Below are positions 1 through 14,300 of a stretch of 64,000 nt of DNA, piece by piece. The notes beneath the pieces are model-generated. The model saw only the letters and a list, made by a program, of their open reading frames with translations, ran no database searches and was not told the origin of the DNA. Origin of the DNA: Paracentrotus lividus (Eukaryota > Echinodermata > Echinoidea > Camarodonta > Echinidae). Each line of letters opens with the position of its first letter. Position 1 is the first letter of the stretch. The stretch is taken from positions 1,926,854 to 1,990,853 of the forward strand of contig CALNVZ010003434.1 of NCBI GenBank assembly GCA_940671915.1, written 5' to 3'. A program made the translations under genes and the position numbers.

Positions 1-9
1 TTGTAAAAG

Positions 10-69
10 AAGCTGACCGTGCCTACCTCATTGAGGCCGATGCAACTGGATACATCAGACCGACATCAA
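10..69 (+). CDS. First visible exon of the two-pass membrane protein gene
   Basis: Twenty codons ending CGA CAT CAA before a GTTGAA donor. The acceptor is taken as the AG at 8-9, too close to the window edge to judge. This frame is chosen because it enters the next exon in phase 0. A rival open frame starting at base 3 runs into a stop after the splice. Confidence 0.55.
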
Positions 70-2292
70 GTTGAAATTTCTTTTTCATATTTGAATAGAC
101 AGAATGTTTAATTCTCTGACCATTTTTTTTTGTGCAGCGTGTTCTGATGCAGATTGTTCAGGAGTTGTGTAAGAGGCCTGGTCTAAACCGTGCTGGCTTC
201 AACATGCCCACCATCTACATACCAACATTGTCATCTGGAAAGGTAGGAGATGAGAACACCATTACATATTCCATAGTCGCACCAAACTGAATAAAAATTT
301 CATTAAAAGCCAGTACGATAGCATCACCTCGACTCAACTACCCGATTATGCCCCGAATCCTAACCCATAATGCAACATCCTGAACAGTGTAGTCTTATAA
401 TACAGGCCTCTTTGAAAGATAACACACCTTTTCACTACTAAATTATTTCACACCTCAATGATTATGTTGCCAAGTAGCTAAATACATACTTTTCACCTCA
501 AAACATTTTGGTTGCCCAATACAAATTGAATTGAATTGAATACACCTTTTTGTTAATACTAAAAGGTATACTTTAAGACTAGCTATTTTTAATACACAGT
601 CAATGAGAGTGTTGCTCAGTTTGCTCTCGCTTTAAGAGGGGAAGGGGTGTTTTCATCAAGTCATTTGTAAGTTACAAACAACCTTACAAATTTGAAATGT
701 GAAAAGCTGCATAGGATGCTCATAGTTAACAACTACAGAAAGATGATCTTTATCGAACGTTTCAAACATCAAGGATATTTCCTTAATTGAGATTATTGGA
801 AAAACTGTAAAACCTCATGAAGAATTTGGGCTTTTTATTTGGCTTTTATTTGAGCTTTTTAAAACTCTTCAGATCAGTCAGTCTTTTAAAATTGTGACAT
901 TTTAATCTTGATGATGTTTGCAGCTTCAAAAAAAATTATTGAAATATTCTTTGATGAAATATTAGCTTTACCGGTACTTGGGACAGGACATTTTGACATT
1001 CATTATGGTGCTGAAACTGAAGACTTGTTAGCAAATAGCACTATTTTCAATAACCATGTAAACTTGCAACTATTTCTGTGTCTATCTTTTTAGAGTCACT
1101 GTGTGAACCAGATTGAAGAGGTGTGTAAAGATATAGAGAAGACAATCAAACAGACCATTAAAAAAACACTCAATACACTGGAGACAGACTGTGAACTCAT
1201 AACCATGTTAACACTGTAACTATTTCTTTGTGTATTGTAGAGTCGCTGTGTGAACCAGATAGAAGAGGTTTGCAAGGATATAGAGAAGACAATCAAACAG
1301 ACCATTCAAAACACACTCAATACACTGGAGACAGACTGTGAACTCATCTCTAAACTCATCGATGAAAAGCTGGAGAATGACAGGTAAGTCCCCCTTCCAT
1401 CCCCAACACTTTTGCTTTCTTTAAACCCATCATTGTTTTTCTTTATATTTATCTCCCCCCCCCCCCTCCTGCCCTTTGAGTGAACCCAGGCTAACGGTCT
1501 GTAAATTTACTATAAAAGAAGTAAAAGTTGACATTTTAGCGCAGTTATTTTGTCAAAAAACGTTCGCGTAGTGAAGTTGTCCACTTTACAGCATGAATTT
1601 TTCGCTCCTCTCCTGTTGAGCACAAAGCTTTCCACACCACAAATATTTACACTTTTACTTGAGTGGATTCGGGAATAGTTTAAAATTTTAATTGAAGAAG
1701 GAGCCAGGTTGTTATCAATTTCTCAGACCTTTTGCTTCCTATGGAATTAATGCAGACACTGACTCCAAATGCATAAGAGGGGAATAATGTATGTACCTTT
1801 GGATCTTGATACAAGACAATTCTTCCTATTCTATAAACATTCTCACCTCTCTATTTATTTTTTGTTGGGTTGTTTATAGGCAAGCCAATTCGTACAACTT
1901 CCGAGCCAAGGGCAAGTCACTGATCTTCTACGCTCTTGGACTGCTTCTTCCATTCCTTCTCTTGATCAACTTTTTGGCCAGCACCGTGTCTGAAGAGGTC
2001 ACAGTGGGGTTAATAGGGAAGGATGGAGTTGCCATGCTTAAATCATACCTGGTAATTATATGGTGATAGTGAAGATAGTATTATATGATGATGACAATGG
2101 TGATGATGATGATGATGGTGCTTGTGAAGTTGGTGGTGATGTTAGTAATTGTGATGATGATCGTGATGATGATGAGCATGATGACAATGTGACGATGGCG
2201 ATGATAATGGCATTGGTAATTATGATGAAGATAATGATGCTTCAATTGTGTATCTGGTGATGGTGTTTGTGATGATCTGGTGATGGTGTTTG

Positions 2293-2346
<54 letters not shown>

Positions 2347-5300
2347 GGATGGGGATAATGGGGATGGTGATGAATATAATGATGATGCTAGTGATGATGA
2401 TAGTCATAGGGATGATAGTGATAATGGTGGGGATACTAATTATGACTTATGCAAGCTCCATAAAGTATATCCTGCTTTTCCTATTGTCATAAACTTTTAT
2501 TTCTCTCACTCATGCTCCGTTCAACAGACTCCTATAGGAGGGATCTGGAATACCATACCTGTTGAATATCATCTGCATGCTATGATTGGTATGGCTGTTG
2601 TATGTCTTCTGCTTCTACTCATTGCTAAACTATCAACAAGGTGAGTCTATGTAAGGGTTACATGTATATAAAGTTTATATAAGGTTTACATTCATCATAT
2701 CAAAATGAGACACAAGTCGCAGAGCAAACTCAGGAAAGGGTCAAAGAAATCAGCAAAATAATAATCAATAACAAATTTTCAGGAAAGTATCTTTTAATCT
2801 TCTGAATCTTCAATATTTTTTGTGTGCTCTGTAAAAAATGATAAGGGGAAAATATTTAAAAATTATTTTGCAAGTATATTTGACTCTTTGCTAGTGACGT
2901 GTGTCTCATTTTGATATGATCCATCACATATGTTCGAAGACAAAAGGAGGTTATCTCAATTATAAAGAACATAAGTTAATACCCTTTTGACTCTGCTGGA
3001 GGGGGGGGGGGGTGGGAGGAGGGCACATACATTATGTATTATTTTTTAGAGCCAAAAGGGTGTTCACTCTATGATAAAATAAACAATTTATGCCCCTCTA
3101 GCCCTAAGGGGATGACATGCTCCTTGCTCCCAGCAGAAAGACGCAAAACAAATTGACATTGAAATTTGTATTAAAAGGATTGATAATTATAAAACATAAG
3201 TTACAGTCAACCTTGCATAAGTTTAACTTGCATTAGTCAAATAATCTCCTGAGCTGAAGACTGATTCAAGTCATCTTCTCTTTATATTCTTTGATTTGCA
3301 ACCCCTCATAAGTAATTTTTTTTTTTTTCTAAGCGATATTGTATTTCATTAGTCCTGACAGATTCAACTAGGCAAGGTGATGTTGATCATATTTTGAAAG
3401 ACAGTTTAAACATTTATCAAAGGAAAGTGTGCAGGATGTAGATATCCAGTCTTCTGAAATACACTAATGTGTAGCTATTAATATATCTAGGGATTAAGTC
3501 TGACACAAGATGAATAGTGGGGAGAGTAAACCCTTGATTGATCTGGGCTGATTGAATCAGATCTTAATTCTCTCCAGACATTCATTCATTCACCTGTTAA
3601 TTACTTCCTGCTCTATGCTAGTGTGTCCTCTAGCTGATGAATGCAAATTATGTGATTCAAATCCCTGGGGGTATCCAGCTCATACCAGCTATTGTCTGAA
3701 ACTAGAATTACCTCTTTGACTTCCGCTTATATGCCCCCAAAACCGTCATGTGCTTGAATGTTACGTAATTGATACATCCCAAAATATCACTGAGTTTTCT
3801 TGTTCTATAATTTTGTTTTTAGCTTAAGATGTGTAGCAGATTCTCTCAAAAATAAATGATCACATAATGCAACACCATTCTTTTTACTGGTATTCTTGAC
3901 ATCCATTTAAATTTCTGAATTGTATTGATACGCACAAAACTGAATTTGTGGTAAATGAAAGTTTATTCTTCGAGACAAATGTCTTCTTTTAAAGGTTGAA
4001 ACAGACAGGAAATGGTCAGCACATTGCAGTGTCCCTCACCCTTTCTCTTTCTTCTTTTGGTTTTAATGTCTGCCTTTAATTAAAGGGATTATACACAGTA
4101 CAATGATATAATTACCCTTATTTGACCCCCTATTTCTATTCAAGGTGAGGGTAAATGAAGAGAGAGGGTGAAAAGTTCAAAATAGATTATGAGGTCAAAA
4201 ATATCATAGTCTGAATACATGAATGAATAAGTAAAAGAATCATGTTCTGTGACTTTTTTTGTGTGCAAAAGAGCAGGCCAATTTATAGGATCACAAATAG
4301 CAGGGTATTTGTCAACATTGATCTGATAAATACACCCCTACTGTGAACAAATATTCAACTGCTTCCTGTTTTTTTTATTTATGTGGCATTTGATTTCAGT
4401 TAAATCATACAAATTATGTTTGATGAATCCGTACAATTTTTATTTTTGGAGCTTTTAATGTGAAAATTGTACTTCCTGATCTAGTAAAGCGAAAAATTGC
4501 TTTACTCTGCACCTGAAACCTTAAAGATAAGGCAAAGTGTCGGTCATTTTTATAAAATTCACTCAAACTTTTCTACATGATAAATATATATTTACTGATA
4601 GCAGAAAACATATTCTAGGACTAAAATGTGCCTGAGTTTGTTTTCACAAGTATGAGGAAGTAAAGAAAGCGATATTGTAAATCATCTGTTTCAGAGGCAA
4701 TTTGTCTGGGAGTGAGAAGCCAAAGCAAAACTGAGGAGCGCCAGCTTGTGGTAAAAAATGGATAGTTTCTCAGGGAAGGGAGTTGTCCACGCCCACATAT
4801 TCGTACCGTGTGCATAGCTAGCTATGAGATCATGACGGGCGCGACTTCAGCGATATGCGAGGGGGATTCCCTACACCATGCATGGCCAATGCAATTATTA
4901 CTGCGTGCATCATCGATCGAGGAATGTAAACAAAACTGAATTGAAGTGAAGCTCAAGACGAAAGATCGGATTCATCTCTGAGTCTATGTGGAGAGTTTTA
5001 AATACTTACCAGCAAAATAAATACTTTTATTTGTGCCAGGGTGATATCCAAGACTGGGTATTTTCCAGGTTATGTTGTGGTAGGTACTATTTTAATCGTC
5101 TACACGCTAGTTGAATTTCAATAGTTAGTGCAGTCCCATCTGTTGATTTTTATGTTACTTAGATAGTAAAGCAGTCATAGGCGGTTTCAATAGGCTATAT
5201 TGGTATATCTACCTTATAGGGGTGCTCGGTGTGAAGGAAGATTACGTAGGCACTCATAGTAAAAGTGGGACTATGGATGGCAGGTTTTGTATCTTGGTTT

Positions 5301-8300
5301 TCCCCAAGGTTTTTCTTCTTTTTGCAACAGATATCAACTATCTATACTTGAATCCATCCCTAGCTATATTTTTTTATGCCCGTTATGGAGTTACATTTAT
5401 CAGATTTAGAGAATAAGTTTTAAATAAATTTGATTTCACTATTCATGAAAATAAAAAATAAAACTTACTCCCAATTTTTTTTTTGCCGATTTCGAAAACG
5501 ATTTTAGTTGTATTGTTCTTTTGTACAAGGCCTACTGTGATTGTCGTCATAAACTGTGATAACTTGGCCAGACCTCTTACCCTGCCTACTACTACCAAAC
5601 GACACTCAATGATACTAATTAAAGAAGAAGAAGAAAAAAAATGAATGTTGAACCCAATTTTGTACCAGCTACTTCCGTCATAGCCAATTTATATGAGTTT
5701 GATGATTGATCATAGGTCTACTTTGTTGTTGTTTTTATATTTTACGGCGCTTTCATTCATTATATGAATATTTACGCTTATCATTTGCGTGTTTTTTCTT
5801 CTTTCTTTCTTTTTAAGAAAATCATGTAATTAGGGTTTTCCTGTTGAAAGATTTATTTTTATTAATTATTTTTTTTTTTTTAATACAAAGCTTTGCTTGA
5901 TGATAATTAAGAAAATCAAAATAACTGTCGAATACATCTCTAATAAAATACCAACCTCGTTCTTGTAAAGCAAAAAGAATTTTAATAAATAAAATAAATA
6001 AAAAGAACTGAAAACAAAGTATAGGTATTTTGACCAGACGGAACGAAGAGAAGAAAGAAAGGGCCATAAAAGGGTCAATCTCTTTTAATTGGTTATAGAA
6101 TTCTTTTTAAAGAAAACCCTTATTCTGCTATTGTGTAACCGAGCCTTTACATTGTTAGTTATTTATACTAGCATATTTTTAAAAATTTATTTTGATTTTA
6201 AGAAATGGACCTATTGAGCTGGCTTTGTATAATTATATAGGGGGATCTATAAATGTGATTGATATCCTCAAGTCTATTTTCTTTTGATTACCAAAATATA
6301 TTTCTTCTTCCAGTCGGGTACAGTCTACTGGCAATGCATCATCGCACCTTGCAACTGTCATGTGCAGAGCAAATTTAACGGTGCGAGTAAAAGGTTCTCC
6401 AATTGTTTAAAATTCTTTATCACGTCTACATGTGCCTAACTTACGAATGTATGATCTCTTTGTTGGAATAATTTAATCTTTAATTTATGTCATATTTGCA
6501 GGTGAAGGCCTACATGATTTAGATCCTCCAGGTTCTACCTGTGAATGTCCAGCAGGGGCAGAGCTCGTCATTCTTGGTGTCAGACTAATTTTGAGTGCAA
6601 ACAACGTCAACAAAAGCTAGCAGAAGAAATGGCTCCAGCCAAGGGATCAATCCTTCCACTAACTACAGTCCCCTGAAAAGAGCTCTGAGTGACACAATGA
6701 TGGAGATTTGTTGAGCAGGGAACTGAAAGGCCGTGAGGGGGAGGACGTTTCAAGAAAGGACTCTCTCAGCCAATCAGATGCAAGCAGTTCAGTAGCTTAT
6801 AACAGTTGTCAGTGAGAATCGGTGAATATTTGTTCCATGAAATGCTCCCCAGATCAACACCTCATCAGTCTCTTCCTGCACCTACCACCAAAGAACTCTG
6901 TTGCATGTTATGATCGAAGGTCTTCTTCAAACAGAGATGTGTCTGGCTGGTGAACAGTGCAGGGCATTAGAAGAAATGGTGTAGACATTGTACTATATTC
7001 AGAATATATTTATGATTTTTAAATTTCCTTATTTTTTTTCTTTCTTTTTTTTTCTTTTTTTTTATATGCTTCTTTAAAAAATAAAAAGATGATAACATGA
7101 AATAATATTCTTTGATTTTATTTTACAAGCAGAAATAGAGCGATACTGAGAGTGAATAAAAAAGATACTTGCAATAAAGGCCCAAATAAAGTGAAGACGT
7201 ATGGTAGAAGAGGAAAATGAGATATTGGGCAGTGGGCATAAAAACAAGAAATTGCTTTTTTTCTGCATGTTCAGCTCCTCAACCCACCCCCCCCCCCCCT
7301 TACTTTGAAAAATGATCCGTGGCCCTCATATTATATGAAATGGTCAGAGAGAGAGAAGGATGTGTCAAGAGATAGCGAGATCAAAGAGCAAGTCCGACCC
7401 AATATAAGTTTATTTTGTTAAAAGCACAAAATTTGAAGAAAAAAAAAAAAATTTGGCGGGGGGGGGAGCCCCTTCAGAAAACATTACAAAACAACACAAT
7501 CATATAATTATGTTTTTATTTGTTTTGTTTTTGTTTTCCTGCATGTCCAGCTCATCCCCCCCTTTAAAAAATGATCAGTGGCCCTCATATACATGTATGA
7601 AATGGTGAAGGATGCAACAAGAGATAGCAAGATTAAAGAGCAAGTCCGGACCCAATATAAGTTTATTTTGTTAAAAGCAGAAAATTGGAAAAACAGATAA
7701 AGAAAAAATTGAGGAAAATTGGACTAATACATATGTAATATAAAAAAATTATAAATATTTTTATGATGCAAAAAAAAAACGCTAATGGATCTATCAAATT
7801 TGGAAACAAGATTACAAACCTGTGATTTCATAGGGACAGTGCTTATATTGTTTTATCATAGATTTTAACTTCATCATTAAGACACTGTTGTCCTCGTAAC
7901 TTTTTAAAAATTCAATTAATGGAACGGCATATCAAAATAAAAGTGACATTCTGTAAGATTTTCAATAAATACAATATCCATTCATTATAGTGAAAATATA
8001 CCTAAAATCTTTCTTTCATAGATGGGTTAGGATGCTGATTTTCATATGAACATAATTTGTAAACATGAGCAAAGGTCTGAATAAATCGATTGTTTTTTAT
8101 AAATAGTGTGTAGTTACGATAGGACAATAAAAAAAATGAATGGTAAGTCCTGCCCCTCTGACATCAAATACTTTTGCATCATAAAAATATTTGTAAATTT
8201 CTTATAGTCTGGTTTTTCACAAACTTTTCTTGAGTTTTCTTTCTTTCTTTACCATATAATTGCAGCTGAACTCCTCACCTTTACAATACCTTTCATGAAT

Positions 8301-11300
8301 CAAATGTAATGCATTACCAAGTTTTTGTCAAATGATGAAAGCCCGAGTGGATGCTTTCAAATGAGTTGCACATCATTGCATGCAATCCAATTCAATGCTC
8401 TGTGACTGTATTCACTCAGACTTCTTTCATTTTCTAAAAACTTGTTAAAGGATTCTGTACATGTTATTATGATTCAAGAAAGGTGTAATTGGAAAGGTGG
8501 AGAGCTCATCTTGAATTATATGTTATATATGAACAGCAAAAGCAAATGAACTTGGAATATGGGCCCTCAAGAAATGGATTGCCTTTTTTTCATACTCACA
8601 GTATAAGAGGAGAGATCTTATATAAGCCAAACAGTGTACAAGAAATCCTTAAAAATATTTCCATGTTATTTATTTCCATTTTTCTGTTTTGATTACTGAT
8701 GCATGCAGTGATTTTGTGTCACAACAGGATGGACATGTTCCCCACCCCCTTAAGATTAACAACAACAACAACAATCTCCTTGAAAAGGGTTCCATCTTCC
8801 AAGAGTCGTCTGCTTTGTCACATTAAAAAAAAACAGTAAAAAAAAAAAAGATTTACAGATTCTTCTGTATGGATTGCACAGCCAATCAAATAATTTCACC
8901 CCAAACCCTACTGCTCCCCCTTCTCTCTCTCTCTCCCTCTCTTTCTCTCTCTCTCTAGTATTGGCTCATTTTAATTCTTGCATCAATTTACAATGCCCAT
9001 ACATGTATCTAAATTCAAAAGATTAGTCCATCATCTTATCTTATATAGTATGGCTACAATCTTAGTATAAATGTGCATTGTAGAAATACTCTAGAAACAT
9101 ACTAGTAATAAAAATATTAACATGATTGTATAGGTAAGTTCAATAGTACTATTTGTTTTATTCACACACAGGGCTACAATTTTTTTTGGGGGGGGGGGTT
9201 AAATAGCAATTAAAAATGTCAAGCAACGCAGATGATATAAACTGACAAATAATGCTCATACAGTCTACTCCCACTATAAGACAAACTGAGAAACGACCAT
9301 TAAATCAGCTAATGCTCATTGCTGAGGAAATAAACTGACAAATTGTGCTAGTACAGTCTACTCCCACTATAATAAACACACTGATAAAAGATCTGTGAAA
9401 TGCGTATCAAAAGAAAGTAGACCCTACGCGTAATCCAAGTTGAGAGGGATCGTAATCCAAACTCATTTACTTCAGCAAATTCACATTTAACTTAGAAGAG
9501 CAACATCTTTAAAATGATATTATTGTTACAATTACATTTGTCACAAGTGATGACGTACATTACAAATGAATGTGACAGGTACAAGATCCATATTTTGCAA
9601 GTTTTTAGAACATGAGACAATACTGAGGGAATCCTTTCACTGCTGTCACACGTCATTGAATAGGCATGTGTGCGATGTGCAACATCAGTAAAGACTTCAC
9701 TTGGTCGTTTCATTTTCAGAAAACTTGATTTTGTAGCCGTCACCTTTGTGTGGTATTTGCGATCAATGCAATAAAGGTATGATAATGGTGAAGAGTTTAT
9801 CTCAAATTACACTGTATGCTTCATAAAGCGCCAAAATATATGAGCTTGGAACATGGCCCCTCTAAAAATGGATTAACCTTTTTTTCCCTTCATGCACGCT
9901 ATTGATGTACAACAAAATTGTGCTAGTACAGTCTACTCCCATTAAAATAAACATTTAAAAAACTATAAACGGACATGTCCCCATTGTCAACCACATTCAT
10001 TATTTTTAAATGACACATGAAAGAATGCAGCTTGAAATCAGAAACATCAAAATCAGGGAAATTATGAAATTTATATGAAATCTGCCCTACAGCCTGTTAT
10101 TTTCCTTTACACTTAGGTACTGTAAAAAGATGTAGGACAGCTCCCCCAGAGGTCAATTCCTGCTGAAACTACTCACATTTGACACGTTCCACAGAGGAAA
10201 AGTCCTCAGGAGGACTGCTTCTTGAGAGGATGACTCCCCATAGAGCAACTTACCCAGCCGGCAACTACAGAACACATTTGTAGTTGTCCTCCATGGGAAC
10301 TTTCCTCTGGGGGAGCAGCCACAAATCCAGAAATTGTGAACTTCATCAGATAAAAGTTGCCAGAAATTGAAAGATGCTAACTCTAACTATACCAAAATAT
10401 GCATCTTCTAAATGAATGATAATATAATAAAGTAGGGCAGGGTGACTACATCTTAGGAGGGAAAATATTTTATCTTATACTTATAGGTCCCATGTTCTTA
10501 CTTTCAAAAAAAAAAAAAATAAATAAATTATTGAAGCATTAATGACATTTCCTTTAGAAATATTCAATGTAATTTTATTTTTCATTTCTACTAAAAACGG
10601 GGTCTTTCCCATATACATTGTGTGTATTGTTTCTCACACCTCCCCCCCCCCCTCCTCATCCACACATGCAATATTTTATTCTTTCAAGCAGTGTCACAAT
10701 TTCAAGTGTGAACAAGCTCATATTTACAAGCATTGTAATTTCATTTAGCTTCATGTGCCATCAATTTCATGACTATACCCCTTTGATTTAGCTACAAATG
10801 CACAACATATAATGTTGAATAAAATTTGGAAAATTGTAACAAGTCAAGCATTTTAGTGGTAAGCTCATAATACATGTCCATATAGTGTATAGCTCAGAGG
10901 AACTTGTGTATTCAATTACACCCTTACAAAAACTTTTACATTAGAGTTCCATACACTTCAAGCTCTTCAAATATTTTTTTTAACTTTTGACATGCTAAAA
11001 CCCCATAAATATAATGATTATCATGATTTCAACAGTAACTATGCCGCAATGAAATAAGAAAAAAAAATAACAGTAAGTTTACGCTAACATCTCATGGTCG
11101 TCCAAAGTAACTACTTCAACTTGGTAACCAGCAAGAAGACAACTTCAAATAACTGAAAATGACATAAGATTCATAATATTTTAAAGTTTTGTCTATATGC
11201 AGATGTCAATACTATGGTCTCATTTCATACAATGTATGTGTACTTAGTTTTCTTCAGTTCTTTTTTCCTTCTGTGATGGTTTGTTAGTGAATTGACACCT

Positions 11301-14300
11301 TGATGTTCATCATTGTTCGGCCTACACTACATTTTTTTTTTTCAGGGGCCTGTTGCATGAACAGTTTCTATTATTTTGCCATCATTGGCATATTTCTGGA
11401 AATACTGCATTTTGATTGACTGTTGAAAAATGCTACCATGCTAATTGATGGCAAAGTTACAATAATATTAACTCTTTATGCAACGGGGCCCAAAAAAGGA
11501 AGAGGTAATAGACAAAGGTTCTCAGCCTACAGAAACAGGTGCTACATTGTACAATGTAGATAAAAATCATCAGCTCTTGAACTAGTAGATAAAGCTTTTT
11601 TTTTTTTTACTGACACATTTCTACAGTAGTAAAAAGTTCTTCTGCCAAAGTCCTCATCGCCGTGGAAGCAATATCATACACCCTTGGGTCTGAAGTTCTC
11701 AGTTCTGATCACCATGTCTGTCAATAATGAAAGGAGAAAATAAATTCCATAAATACAGTAAGAATCCTATTTTTACCCAAACAAGGTTGGATTTGAAATA
11801 ACCAACATGGAAGGTCGAAAATGCCAGCTAAGATAAATAAAAAATGCAATTTTATCCTCATAGTTACCTCATTGTTAAATCAATGACAGTGAGGATTGAG
11901 GAAAATAGTTATTAACATTGGGATCATGGTCATGGACTAATAATATATGCACAATGTGATATGTAGGCAGAAACATCCACCGTTCTCGGGATATTTGTGA
12001 ATATTTTGGCCTTTTTTTTAGGTAGAATAATGGACTGAATCCTTTGGTCTATGCATGGTATGTGCACTAATTTACTTAATTTCTTGACTAGGGATCTAGG
12101 CCTAACAGTTAGATCTATAGGCCTAGTCAAATCTTGAATCTTGAATTTGTTGAACAAAAAAATAAATAAATAAAAATACATTGACAGCTGTCCAGTCAAG
12201 AAAAGACAAGCCTCTAATTCGGAGAAACTAGCCTAGTATCGCAAAAAAAAAAGAAGGAAAAAAAAAATGAGGAAAAACAAATTGGTTTCTTGTATCATCA
12301 AGATTTGAGAAAACGAAGAAAAGAAGAATTCAGATTCAACAAATCACATTCAATTGTGTAGACATCGGTTTTGGTAAAGCTAAATATAGTTTAGGTCCAA
12401 GTAAATGGCACCAGAATTGCCGGAAAAGAAAGAAAAAATTTAAAATAAAACCAGCACAGCAAAGCTTAAAGCTAAATATAGTTTAGGTCCGAGTAAATGG
12501 CACCAGAATTGCCGGAAAAGAAAGAAAAAAATTAAAATAAAACCAGCACAGCAAATATCGAGAAGTCACCAACGAGAATGAGTATATGTGGGGCTGTAGT
12601 AGATCTATTCTCAAACTCGAATTGCACTTTGAAAGTGAAAGAGTAGGCCATAAATGCAATTAATTTTTTGACGACTGAACGTCAGTTTGTAAAGAGCAAC
12701 TTCGTACCAAATAATAGTTTTTAATACACTAAAAAGAAATAACCAACCAACCTTATCATGGAATCCACAGTTACTTTCCCGCAGTTACTTTCCCGCAGAC
12801 GCGATGAGCTAAAAATATGCAGCTGTTCAGATCAGCTGATCAAAACTGAATATCGCAGCATCGCGCGCGCTAGCTAGCTAGCTCACTCAGCATATGCATC
12901 ATGCAGAGCTGCTAGCTAGTAGTCTACAAGCACAGTCTCAATTTGACACTTAAACAAATTTCAGTCTTTTGGAGGCTAACCTCTAAACTCACTATCTGTG
13001 TCGGAGCTATACAATAGACGAGTGAATCTAGATCTTTACTTCAGACCCAAGTAAGCGAACTGCATGGGTTTGTGCCTACAAACTAGCTAGCTAACTAGTG
13101 CTAGTGTGCAGCGAGCGAGGCTAGCTGCCGCATCGAGCTAGCTTGCTAGCTCAGCTCGGGCGACCTAGATCTATTTTGGGCAATACTGTTGCCATGTCAA
13201 CGTACTGTACAAAGACACGTGTTTTCATAAAGATTGAGAGTGCAGTACATACAGTGCAGTGCTATGGAGTAGGAGTACCTACAGATTTGCGTAAACATGC
13301 ACTGAACTGAATGAACCAGGAATGTCGAGCTGACATGGCCCCTGAGTGAAAGGGCTTATTTCTTATTTTTATCATTTTTCTATTTATTTTTATTATTTCA
13401 TAATCATATTTTTCATCAGTTCTTCCATCAATACAACGATGGTAACACCCTTTAATTAAGGTAGACTATGCATTTTTTATTATATGTCACAACAATTTCA
13501 ACACCAGTATACTAGTACTAGTAGTATGAACCAGCATCCCCTCAGCTCAATCACATATGCTCAGAGATCAGTGCAGTGCTGGTTATATGTTACGCTATTA
13601 TATACATGTACATGCATATTGGCCATGCCACGTAGCCTATAATACTGTATGTACTGTGTATGCTTACGATATATACTGTACAAACTCATTATCATAATTC
13701 AGGGACGTACAATAACCTCTTGACCTCATATCAAACGTCGCACACACACACACACACATGAGGGAATCCCCTGTAAATACACAGAACACATGTCTGTGCT
13801 GAACCCTTTGCGCTGCATAGGCCTATGCCTAGTCTTCGAAGGAGACACTTTTTCTTTCCTGAAGTCAACCATAATTCATAACTCTTAAAAAAATGTCATT
13901 TGAACCAATTTAGCTTGAATAACAGTCTTAATTTAAGGCTTTATTTTGGATAATAGCTCGTGTCTTAAAAAAAAGAAAGAAAAAAAAAAGGAAATAAGAA
14001 GACCTCCATCATGACACAGCCACATCGCGGTCTATACTGTTTAGACTATATGTAATCACCTCTCGCTCGCTGCGTTGACTGCTGCACTCTGCACGCTAGC
14101 TTCGAAGCTTTGTGTTCATCCAATGACCGCGCTCGGTCGCTGAATGGATCTCATGAATATTCATGAACTCCGTAGTTTCTACACCTAATCATTTTCTATC
14201 TATAGAGGGAACTAGACTTAAAAGTAGTGTGCACCCGATAAAATAGAAAGTAAAATAAAATGAAAACGGAAATGTTTTACAAAACTATTTTTTCATGGTA

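Noticed and set aside
3-71. Open frame at the left edge starting GTA AAA GAA
   Set aside because: It does not splice in phase to the exon at 138 and would hit a stop. The other frame joins cleanly.
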